Assembly: GCA_031283505.1 (NCBI GenBank)
Contig: JAITBO010000111.1
Coordinates: forward strand, 1-28,139
Source of the DNA: Treponema sp.
Lineage (GTDB): Bacteria; Spirochaetota; Spirochaetia; Treponematales; Breznakiellaceae
Direction of reading: 5' to 3'
Length of the DNA: 28,139 nucleotides
The position numbers and the translations under genes are program-made. Below are positions 8,106 to 17,005 of this stretch, one piece after another; the first letter of the stretch is position 1; each line of letters opens with the position of its first letter. The notes beneath the pieces are model-generated. The model ran no database searches and had not been told where the DNA came from. It worked only from the letters and a program-made list of their open reading frames with translations.

Positions 8106-8999
8106 CTAAGTCCATTCTTCAATTTTTTTCATTGAGATACCCCATTTAATTCCATCTGTACGATTTTTTGTATTACAGTACTTGCAAAAGGGAATTGATT
8201 TACTCAGGAATACAAGTATTTCACGCACATTTTTTACCTTATATATATCGATATAATCATGTTCACTCGCGGTTATAGTCTGCTCAAAACAGGTATTGAA
8301 GTATTCCATATATGCCGCCGTATGACACGTATACAATTTTCCATCTTTTAACTGAATACAGAGATTTTTTGTACGGCAGTCCCTAAAACTCTCTTCCCTA
8401 TCTTGATTGCCATTTAAATCAATAGGAATACGATCAAATGTTTTAATGCTGTTATCAACTGGCCAGTACTCAAGATCAATATTGTATTCTTGCGTTATTT
8501 TTCTTATTGTATCGTCATCACGCTTAATTGGGTAATTGGTTATTATTATTGTTACTTTGTTTGTCTTGCAACATTCCCAAAATTCATGATTTTGATTTGG
8601 CAGCAATATCCCGTTGGTAACGATTTCTATCTGGTTGGAATTGAAATATTTCCCGGCAATATTTATTATGTTAATACAATCTGGATGTAATAATGGTTCT
8701 CCCCCCATTAAATGTATTTTTTCCACATGACCTTTTGTCAGTTCATATATCCTTTTACAATCCCGTTCAAAGGAATCACAGTCAATAAAATGCTCTTCGG
8801 CAATCGGTGAGAAATGTGAACAGCCTGAACAGTTAAGATTACAATGGTCAGTCAAATGTACTTCAAATTGCAATGTTTTTCTTGGACGGTTCTGATTCTC
8901 CTTGATAATTTTCCAATACCAGAAGCGAAGTACAGTTTGTATGTTTCTAGGCAACATTTTTTTTGCCAACTTTCCTGCCAGCCGGTTCACAGTCATCAT
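8106..8999 (-). CDS. Radical SAM protein in an A+T-rich island
   Basis: This 297-residue protein carries the radical SAM 4Fe-4S motif CNLNCSGC (Cys53, Cys57, Cys60), GGEP at 99-102 and the preceding LTDHCNLNCSGCSHFSP block. Additional cysteines near the C-terminus (DCRTKNLC, YTCHT, FCKYCN) suggest an auxiliary cluster region of SPASM/twitch type. Radical SAM enzymes cleave S-adenosylmethionine to generate a radical; the substrate is unknown. Relatives with the HLTDHCNLNC.GCSHFSP signature often sit among surface-glycan or accessory genes. The start codon overlaps the stop of a 54-residue ORF (ATGA at 8996-8999), implying translational coupling. The DNA is visibly richer in A+T than all neighbours and its codon use differs, suggesting horizontal transfer. 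The exact role is not known. Confidence 0.8.
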   Translation of the reverse strand: MMTVNRLAGKLAKKMLPRNIQTVLRFWYWKIIKENQNRPRKTLQFEVHLTDHCNLNCSGCSHFSPIAEEHFIDCDSFERDCKRIYELTKGHVEKIHLMGGEPLLHPDCINIINIAGKYFNSNQIEIVTNGILLPNQNHEFWECCKTNKVTIIITNYPIKRDDDTIRKITQEYNIDLEYWPVDNSIKTFDRIPIDLNGNQDREESFRDCRTKNLCIQLKDGKLYTCHTAAYMEYFNTCFEQTITASEHDYIDIYKVKNVREILVFLSKSIPFCKYCNTKNRTDGIKWGISMKKIEEWT

Positions 9000-9160
9000 A
9001 CATATTCCTTATTGTTGAATATTGGCTTATACCCTATCCCATCTTGGATCGCCTTCATCTCATCGCTGGCAAATACAAGATCCCACAAAATACCGAGTAA
9101 TATAGTCCTGCTTATGGAAAAATCATTACAGATTTTATCAAGTTTTTCCTTTTTTGTCAT
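8996..9160 (-). CDS. 54-residue ORF coupled to the radical SAM gene
   Basis: The ATG at 9160 is preceded by GGAG (9167-9170) with 6-nt spacing. The frame reads MTKKEKLDKICNDFSIS, continues through a hydrophobic-rich middle (TILLGILWDLVFASDEM) and ends IGYKPIFNNKEYV. Its TGA overlaps the radical SAM start by 4 bases. A good promoter lies just upstream. These signals support a real gene despite its size. No family was recognised. It could be a substrate peptide for the radical SAM enzyme, a small regulator or a chaperone-like partner; it has one cysteine (Cys11) and no clear leader/core boundary. Composition matches the A+T-rich radical SAM gene, so both probably arrived together. Confidence 0.6.
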   Translation of the reverse strand: MTKKEKLDKICNDFSISRTILLGILWDLVFASDEMKAIQDGIGYKPIFNNKEYV

Positions 9161-9188
9161 TTTGGTCTCCAAATTCTCAGCATATATT

Positions 9189-9218
9189 ACTATACACTAC
9201 ATATTAAGAATATGTCAA
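9189..9218 (-). promoter_or_regulatory. Promoter of the small-ORF/radical SAM operon with palindromic operator
   Basis: On the minus strand, TTGACA (9218-9213) and TATAGT (9194-9189) are separated by 18 bases. The perfect palindrome ACATATT-AAG-AATATGT (9199-9215) overlaps the -35 end and fills most of the spacer, the classic position for a repressor operator. The divergent XRE gene next door is the obvious candidate regulator (inference). Confidence 0.65.
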
Positions 9219-9241
9219 TACTCATTTTGTAGAAAAATATC

Positions 9242-9270
9242 TTGTTTAGTGAAATTTTATTCGCTATACT
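9242..9270 (+). promoter_or_regulatory. Promoter of the XRE regulator
   Basis: TTGTTT (9242-9247) and TATACT (9265-9270) have a 17-base spacer. The ATG at 9278 follows after 7 bases, so the transcript would start at or next to the initiation codon. No palindrome like the one at 9199-9215 was seen here. Confidence 0.5.
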
Positions 9271-9277
9271 TTTTGAT

Positions 9278-9607
9278 ATGTTCGTCAATGATCGTATCAG
9301 GAAACTCCGTAAATACTTGCGGATGTCCCAGATTGAATTCGCCATTGCCACTTGTGTCAGCAATGGCTACATCGCCGAATTGGAAGGGGATTTCAGGAAG
9401 GTCAATGACCGGATTATCCGCCTCATTACCCTCACCTGCGGCGTTAGTGAATTCTGGCTTAAAACCGGAGAGGGGGAAATGTATCACAAAAGCCCAAACG
9501 ACAAGCTCCAGCGGATGATAAGTCTTTTCAACGAACTCCCTCCAAAGTTTCAGGATTACGTGACGGTTCAGATCGAGGCCCTCCTTGAGGCCACCAAAAA
9601 TCAATAA
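9278..9607 (+). CDS. XRE-family helix-turn-helix regulator
   Basis: This 109-residue protein has an N-terminal HTH_3 fold of the Cro/CI type. VNDRIRKLRKYLRMSQIEFA is the first helix pair, VSNGYIAELEGDFRKVNDRII contains the recognition helix, and GVSEFWLKTGEGEMY is the closing motif often seen in phage and mobile-element repressors. The C-terminal helix (PPKFQDYVTVQIEALLEATK) may dimerise. The internal ATG at 9278 is preferred to the TTG at 9242 because the HTH begins right after it and a -10-like TATACT lies at 9265-9270. It is divergent from the small-ORF/radical SAM operon and probably controls it through the 17-bp palindrome. No partner toxin or peptidase was found. Confidence 0.85.
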   Translation: MFVNDRIRKLRKYLRMSQIEFAIATCVSNGYIAELEGDFRKVNDRIIRLITLTCGVSEFWLKTGEGEMYHKSPNDKLQRMISLFNELPPKFQDYVTVQIEALLEATKNQ

Positions 9608-9627
9608 GTCATTCTGGACTTCACCCT

Positions 9628-9777
9628 CTACACACGGTTGGCCTCCGGCACCACCTCCTGCCTCAACAACTTGTCGAAAGTTTCCTTCGTGTTTTCGTAA
9701 CCTATAGCGGTTTTAATGTCGGCAAGTTTAAGAGGGGGAGCGTGTGGATTCCAAAAAACAAAGGTATGACGATTCAT
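9628..9777 (-). CDS. Doubtful 49-residue ORF or gene remnant
   Basis: The frame reads MNRHTFVFWNPHAPPLKLAD and ends RQEVVPEANRV. An in-frame stop lies a short way upstream and no properly spaced Shine-Dalgarno is present (GAGGGGG is more than 20 bases from the ATG). The composition looks protein-like (IKTAIGYENTKETFDKLL), so this may be a fragment of a lost gene. No family is recognised. The rest of the 9608-9957 gap holds no other convincing feature. Confidence 0.25.
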   Translation of the reverse strand: MNRHTFVFWNPHAPPLKLADIKTAIGYENTKETFDKLLRQEVVPEANRV

Positions 9778-9957
9778 GCGCAACGTTTTTTGATGCTGTT
9801 CCCCCTCGCTTCAGCCTTGCCTGCCGGTTCTGGAGTTTGCTTTGCAAACCCTAAAAGATTTGGAGCGCCAGTGGCAAGTCTTCCGCTGCCCCCACTTGTT
9901 TTCTGCGGGATATGGTATCCTTAACGTGTTGACAGTGGTATTAAACCAGGCTTTCGA

Positions 9958-12900
9958 TTATGGCATTTCCGCGCAGGTCCTTATTTTTTCTACGTCTACC
10001 ACAATGTCCAGGTTCTGAATCTGTTCCGTTATCTCAATATCGTTGCTGCCGCGTAAGTAGAAAAGCCATGCGCGTACCGGTTTTTCAAAAATATCGGATA
10101 CCGCCTGGCTGTACACCGCAAGCTGTACATAGTGCCTTTCCGGTTCCTCGATACGATCCGTCTTAAAGTCCGCGATATGCATGACGCCTTCCGATTCAAA
10201 GAGGAGGTCGATCTTACCGGCGACAGGTATTTTTCCTGTTGTTGTATCTACTATGGTGATGATGGGGAATTCCGGTTCACGGTACGCCGCTTCCTGGCTG
10301 AGTTTTCCCAGGTTTGAAGCAAGGAAGCCCTGGGCCATATTTTCCGCAGCTTCACAGATAAGGGGAATATCCCTGTCTTCAAGCCGGGTCCGGATCCGGG
10401 GCGGGATTTGGGGCTCAACACCTTTGAGAAGAGCCTCCAGAAAACTGTGGACAAGGGTCCCAAAATCGGCAGCCTCAAGAGACGCCCTGTTCAGAACAGC
10501 GTCAATGGGATCGTCGTCCGCCGGTCTGCCTGTGGCCGGAGTGATGAAAGCGGATTCTCCGTCAAGGAAATTTTGCAGTTTGCTGGCGGCAAGAGACATC
10601 AGGGCCGGAAATGGGACAGCGGTTGCTTCGGTGCGGGTGTAGCATGATGCGGCGGCTTCAGCGGCTTTCGCCATGGAAACTGTTCCGCCTGAACGGGAGC
10701 GGCCTGCGGCAAGGCGGATTTCTTCTCTGGTACGGATTGGGATGACCTCAATGGCAAAAGGTTCTTCCCCGTCTTCCTCCGTGGCAATGACGGGAAGGAG
10801 CAAGTCCAGAAAGGACGAGGCGGTATCTTTGCTTTGTTTTTTCGCTTTAAGATAGAGCAGACGTTCTTTGACGGACTGAACCGTGTATTCGCTGTCAGGG
10901 GAATTTTCCCCATTCCCCTGTCCGTCCGCATCCCGGCTTTTTTTTTCGTTTTTATCCGGTTCCGGGAGGCTTGCGGTCAGGAAAACTCTGCTTTCGGCCC
11001 TGGTCATGGCAACATACAGAAGGCGCCTGAGTTCGGCGGTTTCTTTGCGGTTCTCTTCTTCCCGGCTTAGATTAAAGAAATAGTTTTCAAATTGTCCCGG
11101 AAGTTCTTCCGCCTGGGGAAGATTGAGGGTGAGGCCCCATCGTTCGTCAAAATAGGCTGTTTCCCTGTTGCTCCTGTTCTTTTTGACGCTGCTGCAGCAG
11201 TACACAAAAACTATCGGAAATTCCAGGCCCTTGCTCTTATGGATCGACATAATTCGTACACCGGTACTCTCCTCAAGGGGAGGGATGCTGATGTCGTCGA
11301 GCTTTTCTTCCATTTTGATTATGTCATTCATGTAATCCAGAAATTCTGCCAGGCTTTTACCCCGGCTGTCCATACTCCGTGCAGCCTCAAAAAAAAGATC
11401 AAAGAGTTCACCGTAGATTTGGGAGGCTTCCGACCAGATAGTTTCATAGCGGTAGCCCTCGCCGTACCAAAGCCTAGTCAGCAGTTCCGTGACCGGCAGG
11501 ACACGGGCATCCTCCGCTAGCGCCCGGTACCGCTTTCTGGCCAGACGGTAGAGTTCCCGATCCTCAGGGGGGATCTCCCCCTCCAGGGCTTCGTCAAAGG
11601 GGACGGTACTGCCGTTGAGCAAGCATACCGACAAGGTGAGGTCGCTCAGGCGCATGAAAGGCGAACGGATAAGGGCCCCATAGGCAAGACGGTCTTCGGG
11701 ATACGCCAGCAGCCGCAGGAACATGAGGAGATCGTTCACCGGTGCGTCGCTGAAAATACCCGCCGGACGTTCGGCGGTGAAAGGTACGCCAAAATTTTTG
11801 AATTGCCTTTCCAGGGAGCTTTGATGGGCGTAGGAACGCTGTAATATCGCAAAATCGCTGTACCTGCATGGCCGCTGCCGTACTCCCCCGGAACCCCGTT
11901 CGCGGACTTGGCAGCCGGAATCAACCATTTTTCGTATCCGCTCCGCGATGTACGCAGCCTCAAGCTCATAATCGGTGAGTTCTTTGGGATCATCCCGGGA
12001 AAGGCGGCCTTTGTCCAAAAAGCAAAAATGAACCAGAGGGTTTTGCCGGTCTTCCCCGGCATTTTCTTCCGGAACATTATCCGGGGCATAAACTCTGTGA
12101 TAGGCGGCTTCAAAATCCGGGAGTTCCTCATTATCCGGCAGAAACACTGCGTCCCGTTCCGTAGCGCCAGCGGATTTCGGGACGAGGCCGCCGAAGATAC
12201 GGTTAAAGGCATCGATGAGACGGGGGGTGGACCGGTAATTGCGCGCCAACTTCAGGACGCCGGTTCCGGTTTCCGGGATGTCCTTACCGTCGTGGACGAG
12301 GCTGCGGGCAAGGCTGCGGAAAACCGAAACATCCGCCCCGCGGAAACGGTAGATCGACTGTTTTTCATCACCTACAAAAAACATCACGTCTTCCCGGAGT
12401 TCTCCCGGAGCAGGAATACCGGCGGCGTTTCTGTCAAGGTTCTCGGCCAAAAGGAAGATAAGATCCCGCTGGAGGCTGTTGTTGTCCTGAAATTCGTCAA
12501 CCATGACGGCTTTACAGGTGTCTTTGTAAACCTGCCTGATGTCCGGGTGTTCGGAAAGGGCATCTACCGCCAGACAGGCAATGTCGTCAAAAGTGAGGAT
12601 TCCCGCCGCTCGTTTCTGTTTGTTGAATTGGCGCTGAAACTCCTCTGCCAGGAGAAAAATTTCCGCAGTAACACGGCTTTGAAGGGCGGTATTGGCGAAG
12701 GAACCAATGGCTTCATACAGTTCCCGTAATTCTTTGATGCTTTCCGTAATCACCGCAAATTCCCTGGAGCCTCCTACATTGAGGTTTACGGATTGCAGGC
12801 GGTTGAGCCAGGAGAAATATTCTGTGATGTTCCGCCTGACTGCGGCGTTGCTGCCGGTATTTTCCAACAGGGGAGCGATGTCCGGCTTTTCCGGCGGCGG

Positions 12901-13608
12901 TATTTTGAACAAATCCTGAAGGACCGTATACAGTTTGATGGTCTTTTTGGTGACTCCGCCGAGTTCTTCCCGAATGACAGAAACAATACCGGCGGCTTCC
13001 GCAGTTTTGCTGTTCCACTGTCTTAATATTTCTTCGTGCTGCCGCAGTATAAAGCCGCCGAAATCAGGGGGACGGCTTATGGGACTGTGCCTTAGTACGG
13101 TATCCGCAAAGAGTTCTTCCGCCACGATTCTGATCTTCCGGTCGGCGATAATGGCCTGAAGAGCCGGGTTGTCCCGGTGAGCCAGGACAAAGGGCAGGGC
13201 CGTGTCCATGGCAAGCTCCCGAACCCCCTGGTTGTCGCTTGTAAAATCGGGACTGATCCCATAACGGGAAGAAGCTGTCCGGGCCACGGCGGCGCTGAAG
13301 GCATCCATGGTGAGGATGCGCGCCTTGTGGAATTCTTCAATCCCTTTCCGCGCCCGCTCATTGTCCCGCCGGTCCGCCAGGAACGCGTAGATGCGGCTGT
13401 ACATTTCATTCACCGCTTTGTTGGTAAAGGTCAGGGTAAGAATTTCGTCCACCTTGCAGCCCTTTTCCATTACAAGCCATGCATACCGGGAGGCCAGAAC
13501 TTTAGTCTTTCCCGATCCGGCCCCGGCGGTTACAACGGTGTTATATTCGGCGGTAGCGGCCTTCTGTTGTTCTGGGTCAAGGCCGGTCAATAAATTTTCA
13601 GCGGACAT
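9958..13608 (-). CDS. addA: AddA-type UvrD helicase/nuclease
   Basis: This 1216-residue superfamily 1 helicase has a C-terminal nuclease and is the expected length for AddA. Walker A is AGAGSGKT (28-35), followed by TLTFTNKAVNEM. Walker B lies in VMVDEFQDNN, motif III in VGDEKQSIYRFRGA, motif V in IMSIHKSKGLEFPIVFV, and motif VI in LLYVAMTRAESRVFL. The PD-(D/E)XK nuclease shows GTLVHSFLE, then GKIDLLFE (Asp1134) and IADFKTD (Asp1147, Lys1149). With its partner it would resect double-strand breaks and load RecA; it also degrades linear foreign DNA. The ATG at 13608 is chosen for GGAGGAGG just upstream and for DPEQQKAA at the proper distance from Walker A. Its start overlaps the end of the upstream gene by 11 bases. 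Confidence 0.88.
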   Translation of the reverse strand: MSAENLLTGLDPEQQKAATAEYNTVVTAGAGSGKTKVLASRYAWLVMEKGCKVDEILTLTFTNKAVNEMYSRIYAFLADRRDNERARKGIEEFHKARILTMDAFSAAVARTASSRYGISPDFTSDNQGVRELAMDTALPFVLAHRDNPALQAIIADRKIRIVAEELFADTVLRHSPISRPPDFGGFILRQHEEILRQWNSKTAEAAGIVSVIREELGGVTKKTIKLYTVLQDLFKIPPPEKPDIAPLLENTGSNAAVRRNITEYFSWLNRLQSVNLNVGGSREFAVITESIKELRELYEAIGSFANTALQSRVTAEIFLLAEEFQRQFNKQKRAAGILTFDDIACLAVDALSEHPDIRQVYKDTCKAVMVDEFQDNNSLQRDLIFLLAENLDRNAAGIPAPGELREDVMFFVGDEKQSIYRFRGADVSVFRSLARSLVHDGKDIPETGTGVLKLARNYRSTPRLIDAFNRIFGGLVPKSAGATERDAVFLPDNEELPDFEAAYHRVYAPDNVPEENAGEDRQNPLVHFCFLDKGRLSRDDPKELTDYELEAAYIAERIRKMVDSGCQVRERGSGGVRQRPCRYSDFAILQRSYAHQSSLERQFKNFGVPFTAERPAGIFSDAPVNDLLMFLRLLAYPEDRLAYGALIRSPFMRLSDLTLSVCLLNGSTVPFDEALEGEIPPEDRELYRLARKRYRALAEDARVLPVTELLTRLWYGEGYRYETIWSEASQIYGELFDLFFEAARSMDSRGKSLAEFLDYMNDIIKMEEKLDDISIPPLEESTGVRIMSIHKSKGLEFPIVFVYCCSSVKKNRSNRETAYFDERWGLTLNLPQAEELPGQFENYFFNLSREEENRKETAELRRLLYVAMTRAESRVFLTASLPEPDKNEKKSRDADGQGNGENSPDSEYTVQSVKERLLYLKAKKQSKDTASSFLDLLLPVIATEEDGEEPFAIEVIPIRTREEIRLAAGRSRSGGTVSMAKAAEAAASCYTRTEATAVPFPALMSLAASKLQNFLDGESAFITPATGRPADDDPIDAVLNRASLEAADFGTLVHSFLEALLKGVEPQIPPRIRTRLEDRDIPLICEAAENMAQGFLASNLGKLSQEAAYREPEFPIITIVDTTTGKIPVAGKIDLLFESEGVMHIADFKTDRIEEPERHYVQLAVYSQAVSDIFEKPVRAWLFYLRGSNDIEITEQIQNLDIVVDVEKIRTCAEMP

Positions 13609-16582
13609 GACTGCCTCCTCCTGCTTCACTGCCGGCAGCATTACTGCTATTATCGACAGTTTTTGTGTTTGCCGCGAAAGGTTTGGCGTTAAGGGTAAAG
13701 GTTGTACGGCAGAGGCTTCGGTAATCGCATTCCGAACAGACCTTCCAGTCGATTTCTGGAGGCGCAAAGTCCAGAGTGTTAATAGCTTCGGCAAACCTCC
13801 GGGTACAGCCGTCGAAGACATCCAGGGTTTCCTGATAGGCGTCACGGGTGAGGCCCCGTTTTTTCCCCGGAGAACCGATTATCGCGGTAATATCATGATT
13901 GTTGATACTCAGAAAACAGGCCGTCTCCACGGGAACCCCGGTTTTTGCCTCGTAAAGTTTGACGTACATGGGCATTTGAAAATCCCTGAGCGGTGAATCG
14001 TCCGCCCCGACGCTTTCGGCCTTTGAAGGAGGCGTACCGGTTTTATAGTCGATGATCACCGGTTTATCATCTGGGGAAACAGAAACCCTGTCCAGAATAC
14101 CGTTGAGCAAGATACCGTCTTGTGCCAGGCGCAGGGGAAATTCCAGATCGGCTGCGGCGTACCCGTCAAAATAGAACGATTCGGTTTTAAGGAGCGTCTT
14201 GATCCTGCGGGTTATGGCTACGGCCTGGGAAACTACCAGAGGCACTGCCAAAGGACCTTGAAAAGCGGGGTAGTTCCGTGCGGCGGCAAAGGTAATTTCT
14301 TCTATCCATGTATTGTAATCGGCAAGCCGATCCTGCTTGAACACTCTGTCTTCGTCACGTATCCGGGCAAAGAGATCTTTCAATATCCCGTGGTAGAGCA
14401 GGCCCAAAGAAGCGTCATCCATGAGCTGGGCTTCCAGAACAAGGTCTCCGGCCTCAAATATTTTTTGACAGAGCCATTTGGCTGGGCAGAAGAAAAAAAC
14501 GTTGAGGTCTGTGGTAGCCGATGCCTTTATCAGGCTCTGTCCGCCTTCATTTTCGTTCTGAATACACTGTTTTGCAAGAATTCTGTTTTCCAAAAGAGAG
14601 ACGGCTGCCGTATCGCGAGGGAAAGGATATTTCAAAAATGAGTAGGGTTCCTGTCCCCTAAGGTTCAGAACAGTTTGCCAGTTTTCAAATCCTGATTTTT
14701 GTACTGAAAAAAGCCGGGACGGGAATGAGGCGTCCGTATCATAGGGAGAAAAACATCCTCCGGCTGCCCACCAGTTCTGTTCCTGTCGGAAAAAGTCGCC
14801 GGCTATGTCTTGTGAGGACGGCAAAACCGCAGTACTGCTGTCCGGTGTTTCAGGAACATCTGCCGCAGGAGGAGGCGATTCAAAGAACACGCTGTGGGGG
14901 ATGGCCCAGCCGGAAAAAGTTTGTTCCGACGCGCTGATGTACAGCCGGGGAGTAAAGGTTTCCCAGGGACCAAGCCGGTAAAGGCGGAAGAAACTGCCCG
15001 ACACATCGGCGTCTTCTGCGGCGAGTCCCAGGCGTTTCCGCTTGTCCTGGCGAAGAAATTTGAGGGGCTGGTAAAGAACGGTGGCGGCGTTCTGGGAAGC
15101 GTTAAGCACAAAATGGCAGGTAAAGGGAGCGGCGGCGGCAACCCTATAGGGGAAAATGTTCACACCGGCTTTTTCCTGAACAGGAACATATTTCTTTTCC
15201 CGGAGAACACCGAGGAAAAATTGAAAGGGCGAAGAGGGCGTGAGATCAGGGTACTTTTCCTCTATTTGAATAAGCGCCGAGAGTTCTTCGATGCAGCGGG
15301 CAAGAACAGCGTCCCCTTCATCGGTGCAGGCGTCCCGGCTCAGGAATCCTGTTGCCCCGGATTTTTTCTCCCACTTCCCCCGAAAAGAGAAGTAGTATTT
15401 CCGTATATCCCCAAAGGTACGGGCGCCGGTCATGGAAGAAAGAACATTTTTTAATTCCATGTAATACTGCCTGATCCGCTCTTCACGGCTTGTCGTTTTG
15501 AAGGCCTCAATCCATATATCCATCTGCCTTCCCTTGTCCTGGTAGGCGGAAACACAGTTGTTGAGGACACCGAAATTGATGAGAGCCTTGTTAAGTGATG
15601 GCTGGCTCCAGGGCAGCCTTTCGTTTAACAACAGAGACTTTAAGGCGGTAAAAGAAAAATTGTTCGACACACAGGAACCCGCCAGGGAGAACAGTTTTCC
15701 TGTTCCGTAATCCCCAAGGGGCCTGCCGGAACGGTGGCGCAGGGGAATATCGCAGAGGGACATTTCCCTGAGCAGATAAGGTTCCATGGATTCAAGGTCC
15801 GGCACGCTTACTGCCATATCTTCGTAGGGGACGCCCTGTTCTTCGTGAAGCCGCCTTATTTCCAGAATGACGGAGCGGATCTCCGCCCTGGAAGAATTGA
15901 AAGCGGTAAATGGCGGCGGGTCCGCCTTCTCCAGCCGGACGAGGCGTATGGTCGGTTCGTTTTTGAGGATTCCCTCATATTCGGCGAAGTCTTCGACGGC
16001 TTCGGGGAAAAAGATGTAGTAACGATGTTCTCGGTCTTTAAGGGGAGGCCGTTCCCAGGACGGTTCAAACAGCCGCCGTTTTTCCAGAAAAGCGGCGTAT
16101 TCTTTTTCCAGCAACGTAAAGTCCCGGTCTTCATCGTCCTGCCTGTATGCGGTTCCGGCTGCTTCCAACCTTGCGCCGAATAGCTTGAGAGAAGGGAGCA
16201 TCCCCGCTATCCGGGCGACAAACACCGCGCCGTCCTCCGCGAAGGCCGGCGGAATGAGCGTGCGGAAAGGCAGCGCCGCTTCCGGTTCGCCGTCCGCATT
16301 CCCTCTTCCGCGCCGGACGGCTTCGGCGTTCCTTTTAATCAGGTCTCCGGCGAAAAGTTTCCTCAGTACGGCGGAAACCGGATCCTTGTCCTGCACCTCC
16401 GAACGGATGATCCCCTCTTTAAAGCGGTCCCAGGCCAGAAAGCGGTTTTGAGCGATTGAGCGTATTCCCAGAAGGCCGCAGATTTTTTGTGCCCAAAGAG
16501 AAGATACCGCTTCGGAGGGAAAAACGAACCGGCTCGACTGGTTGTGCAGTTCCCCGCTGATAACGGACAGAATAGTATTCAT
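13598..16582 (-). CDS. addB: AddB-type nuclease subunit
   Basis: This 994-residue protein resembles AddB. The C-terminal PD-(D/E)XK nuclease has GILDRV (Asp831) and IIDYKTG (Asp845, Lys847). Cysteines that can hold the AddB iron-sulfur staple are present: FFCPAKWLC (699, 705), far from CSECDYRSLC (949, 952, 958), i.e. C-x2-C-x5-C at the end. The N-terminal helicase-like half has no Walker A where one is found in Bacillus AddB (FVFPSEAVSSLW instead), so it probably does not hydrolyse ATP, as in some other AddB lineages. The start at MNTILSVISGE (16582) is preferred because a TGTTATATT extended -10 lies 7 bases upstream. It overlaps addA by 11 bases, so the two form one operon in the order addB-addA. 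Confidence 0.8.
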   Translation of the reverse strand: MNTILSVISGELHNQSSRFVFPSEAVSSLWAQKICGLLGIRSIAQNRFLAWDRFKEGIIRSEVQDKDPVSAVLRKLFAGDLIKRNAEAVRRGRGNADGEPEAALPFRTLIPPAFAEDGAVFVARIAGMLPSLKLFGARLEAAGTAYRQDDEDRDFTLLEKEYAAFLEKRRLFEPSWERPPLKDREHRYYIFFPEAVEDFAEYEGILKNEPTIRLVRLEKADPPPFTAFNSSRAEIRSVILEIRRLHEEQGVPYEDMAVSVPDLESMEPYLLREMSLCDIPLRHRSGRPLGDYGTGKLFSLAGSCVSNNFSFTALKSLLLNERLPWSQPSLNKALINFGVLNNCVSAYQDKGRQMDIWIEAFKTTSREERIRQYYMELKNVLSSMTGARTFGDIRKYYFSFRGKWEKKSGATGFLSRDACTDEGDAVLARCIEELSALIQIEEKYPDLTPSSPFQFFLGVLREKKYVPVQEKAGVNIFPYRVAAAAPFTCHFVLNASQNAATVLYQPLKFLRQDKRKRLGLAAEDADVSGSFFRLYRLGPWETFTPRLYISASEQTFSGWAIPHSVFFESPPPAADVPETPDSSTAVLPSSQDIAGDFFRQEQNWWAAGGCFSPYDTDASFPSRLFSVQKSGFENWQTVLNLRGQEPYSFLKYPFPRDTAAVSLLENRILAKQCIQNENEGGQSLIKASATTDLNVFFFCPAKWLCQKIFEAGDLVLEAQLMDDASLGLLYHGILKDLFARIRDEDRVFKQDRLADYNTWIEEITFAAARNYPAFQGPLAVPLVVSQAVAITRRIKTLLKTESFYFDGYAAADLEFPLRLAQDGILLNGILDRVSVSPDDKPVIIDYKTGTPPSKAESVGADDSPLRDFQMPMYVKLYEAKTGVPVETACFLSINNHDITAIIGSPGKKRGLTRDAYQETLDVFDGCTRRFAEAINTLDFAPPEIDWKVCSECDYRSLCRTTFTLNAKPFAANTKTVDNSSNAAGSEAGGGSHVR

Positions 16583-16589
16583 GACAGGA

Positions 16590-16598
16590 AATATAACA
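16590..16598 (-). promoter_or_regulatory. Possible extended -10 element before addB
   Basis: TGTTATATT (minus strand 16598-16590) fits TGnTATAAT with one mismatch in the hexamer, and its end lies 7 bases from the ATG at 16582. No clear -35 and no Shine-Dalgarno are visible. This suggests leaderless initiation. Confidence 0.35.
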
Positions 16599-16674
16599 TG
16601 GAAAACGGAAAAATACCAGCGCAGTATGCTTTGAAGCCGGGACAAAGGCATTTAAAGGTTCAACGGAAAAACAG

Positions 16675-16890
16675 TTAAATTTTGAAGCCTCTCCGCGCAA
16701 GCGGGTTCAAGATATGGATGCTTGCCGGTATGGGACCCGCCTGCGAATCAATGGGGACGATAACCTTGCCTTTTATGTAATCAGCTTCAATAAGGCTGTC
16801 TTCCGCCTGAGCCATGGAGGTAAATTCCGGCGAAATTTTGGTGATCCCTTGGCAACGGCGGCTGTTGACCGTCAGGATGTTTACACCCAA
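16675..16890 (-). CDS. Unrecognised 71-residue ORF between jetD and addB
   Basis: The frame starts at a TTG, reads GVNILTVNSRRCQGITKI and ends NPLARRGFKI before TAA. The same frame is open about 60 bases further upstream (reading KNFYFDLLGVN), but with no ATG or GTG and no Shine-Dalgarno, so the true start is unclear. The amino acid composition is protein-like (VIVPIDSQAGPIPASIHILN) and could be a remnant of a larger gene. No family is recognised. It occupies most of the 16583-17005 gap. The remaining bases contain only an A8 run near jetD, which would read as a T-tract after a weak stem on the minus strand. Confidence 0.3.
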   Translation of the reverse strand: MGVNILTVNSRRCQGITKISPEFTSMAQAEDSLIEADYIKGKVIVPIDSQAGPIPASIHILNPLARRGFKI

Positions 16891-17005
16891 AAGATCGAAA
16901 TAAAAGTTTTTTGTTTCTTTTAGGTTGAACTTCGAGTTTTGTTACCGAAACAGCCATTAACAGGTTGATTGGCCTAAAAAAAAGTCCGTGTCCGGTATAA
17001 CCTTT

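Noticed and set aside
9832..9857. GTTTGC-TTT-GCAAAC hairpin as a terminator
   Set aside because: The 6-bp stem has no T-tract on either side and is not placed right after a gene end.
9742..9924. 60-codon plus-strand frame downstream of the XRE gene
   Set aside because: It has no Shine-Dalgarno and no recognisable motif, and it overlaps the equally doubtful minus-strand frame.
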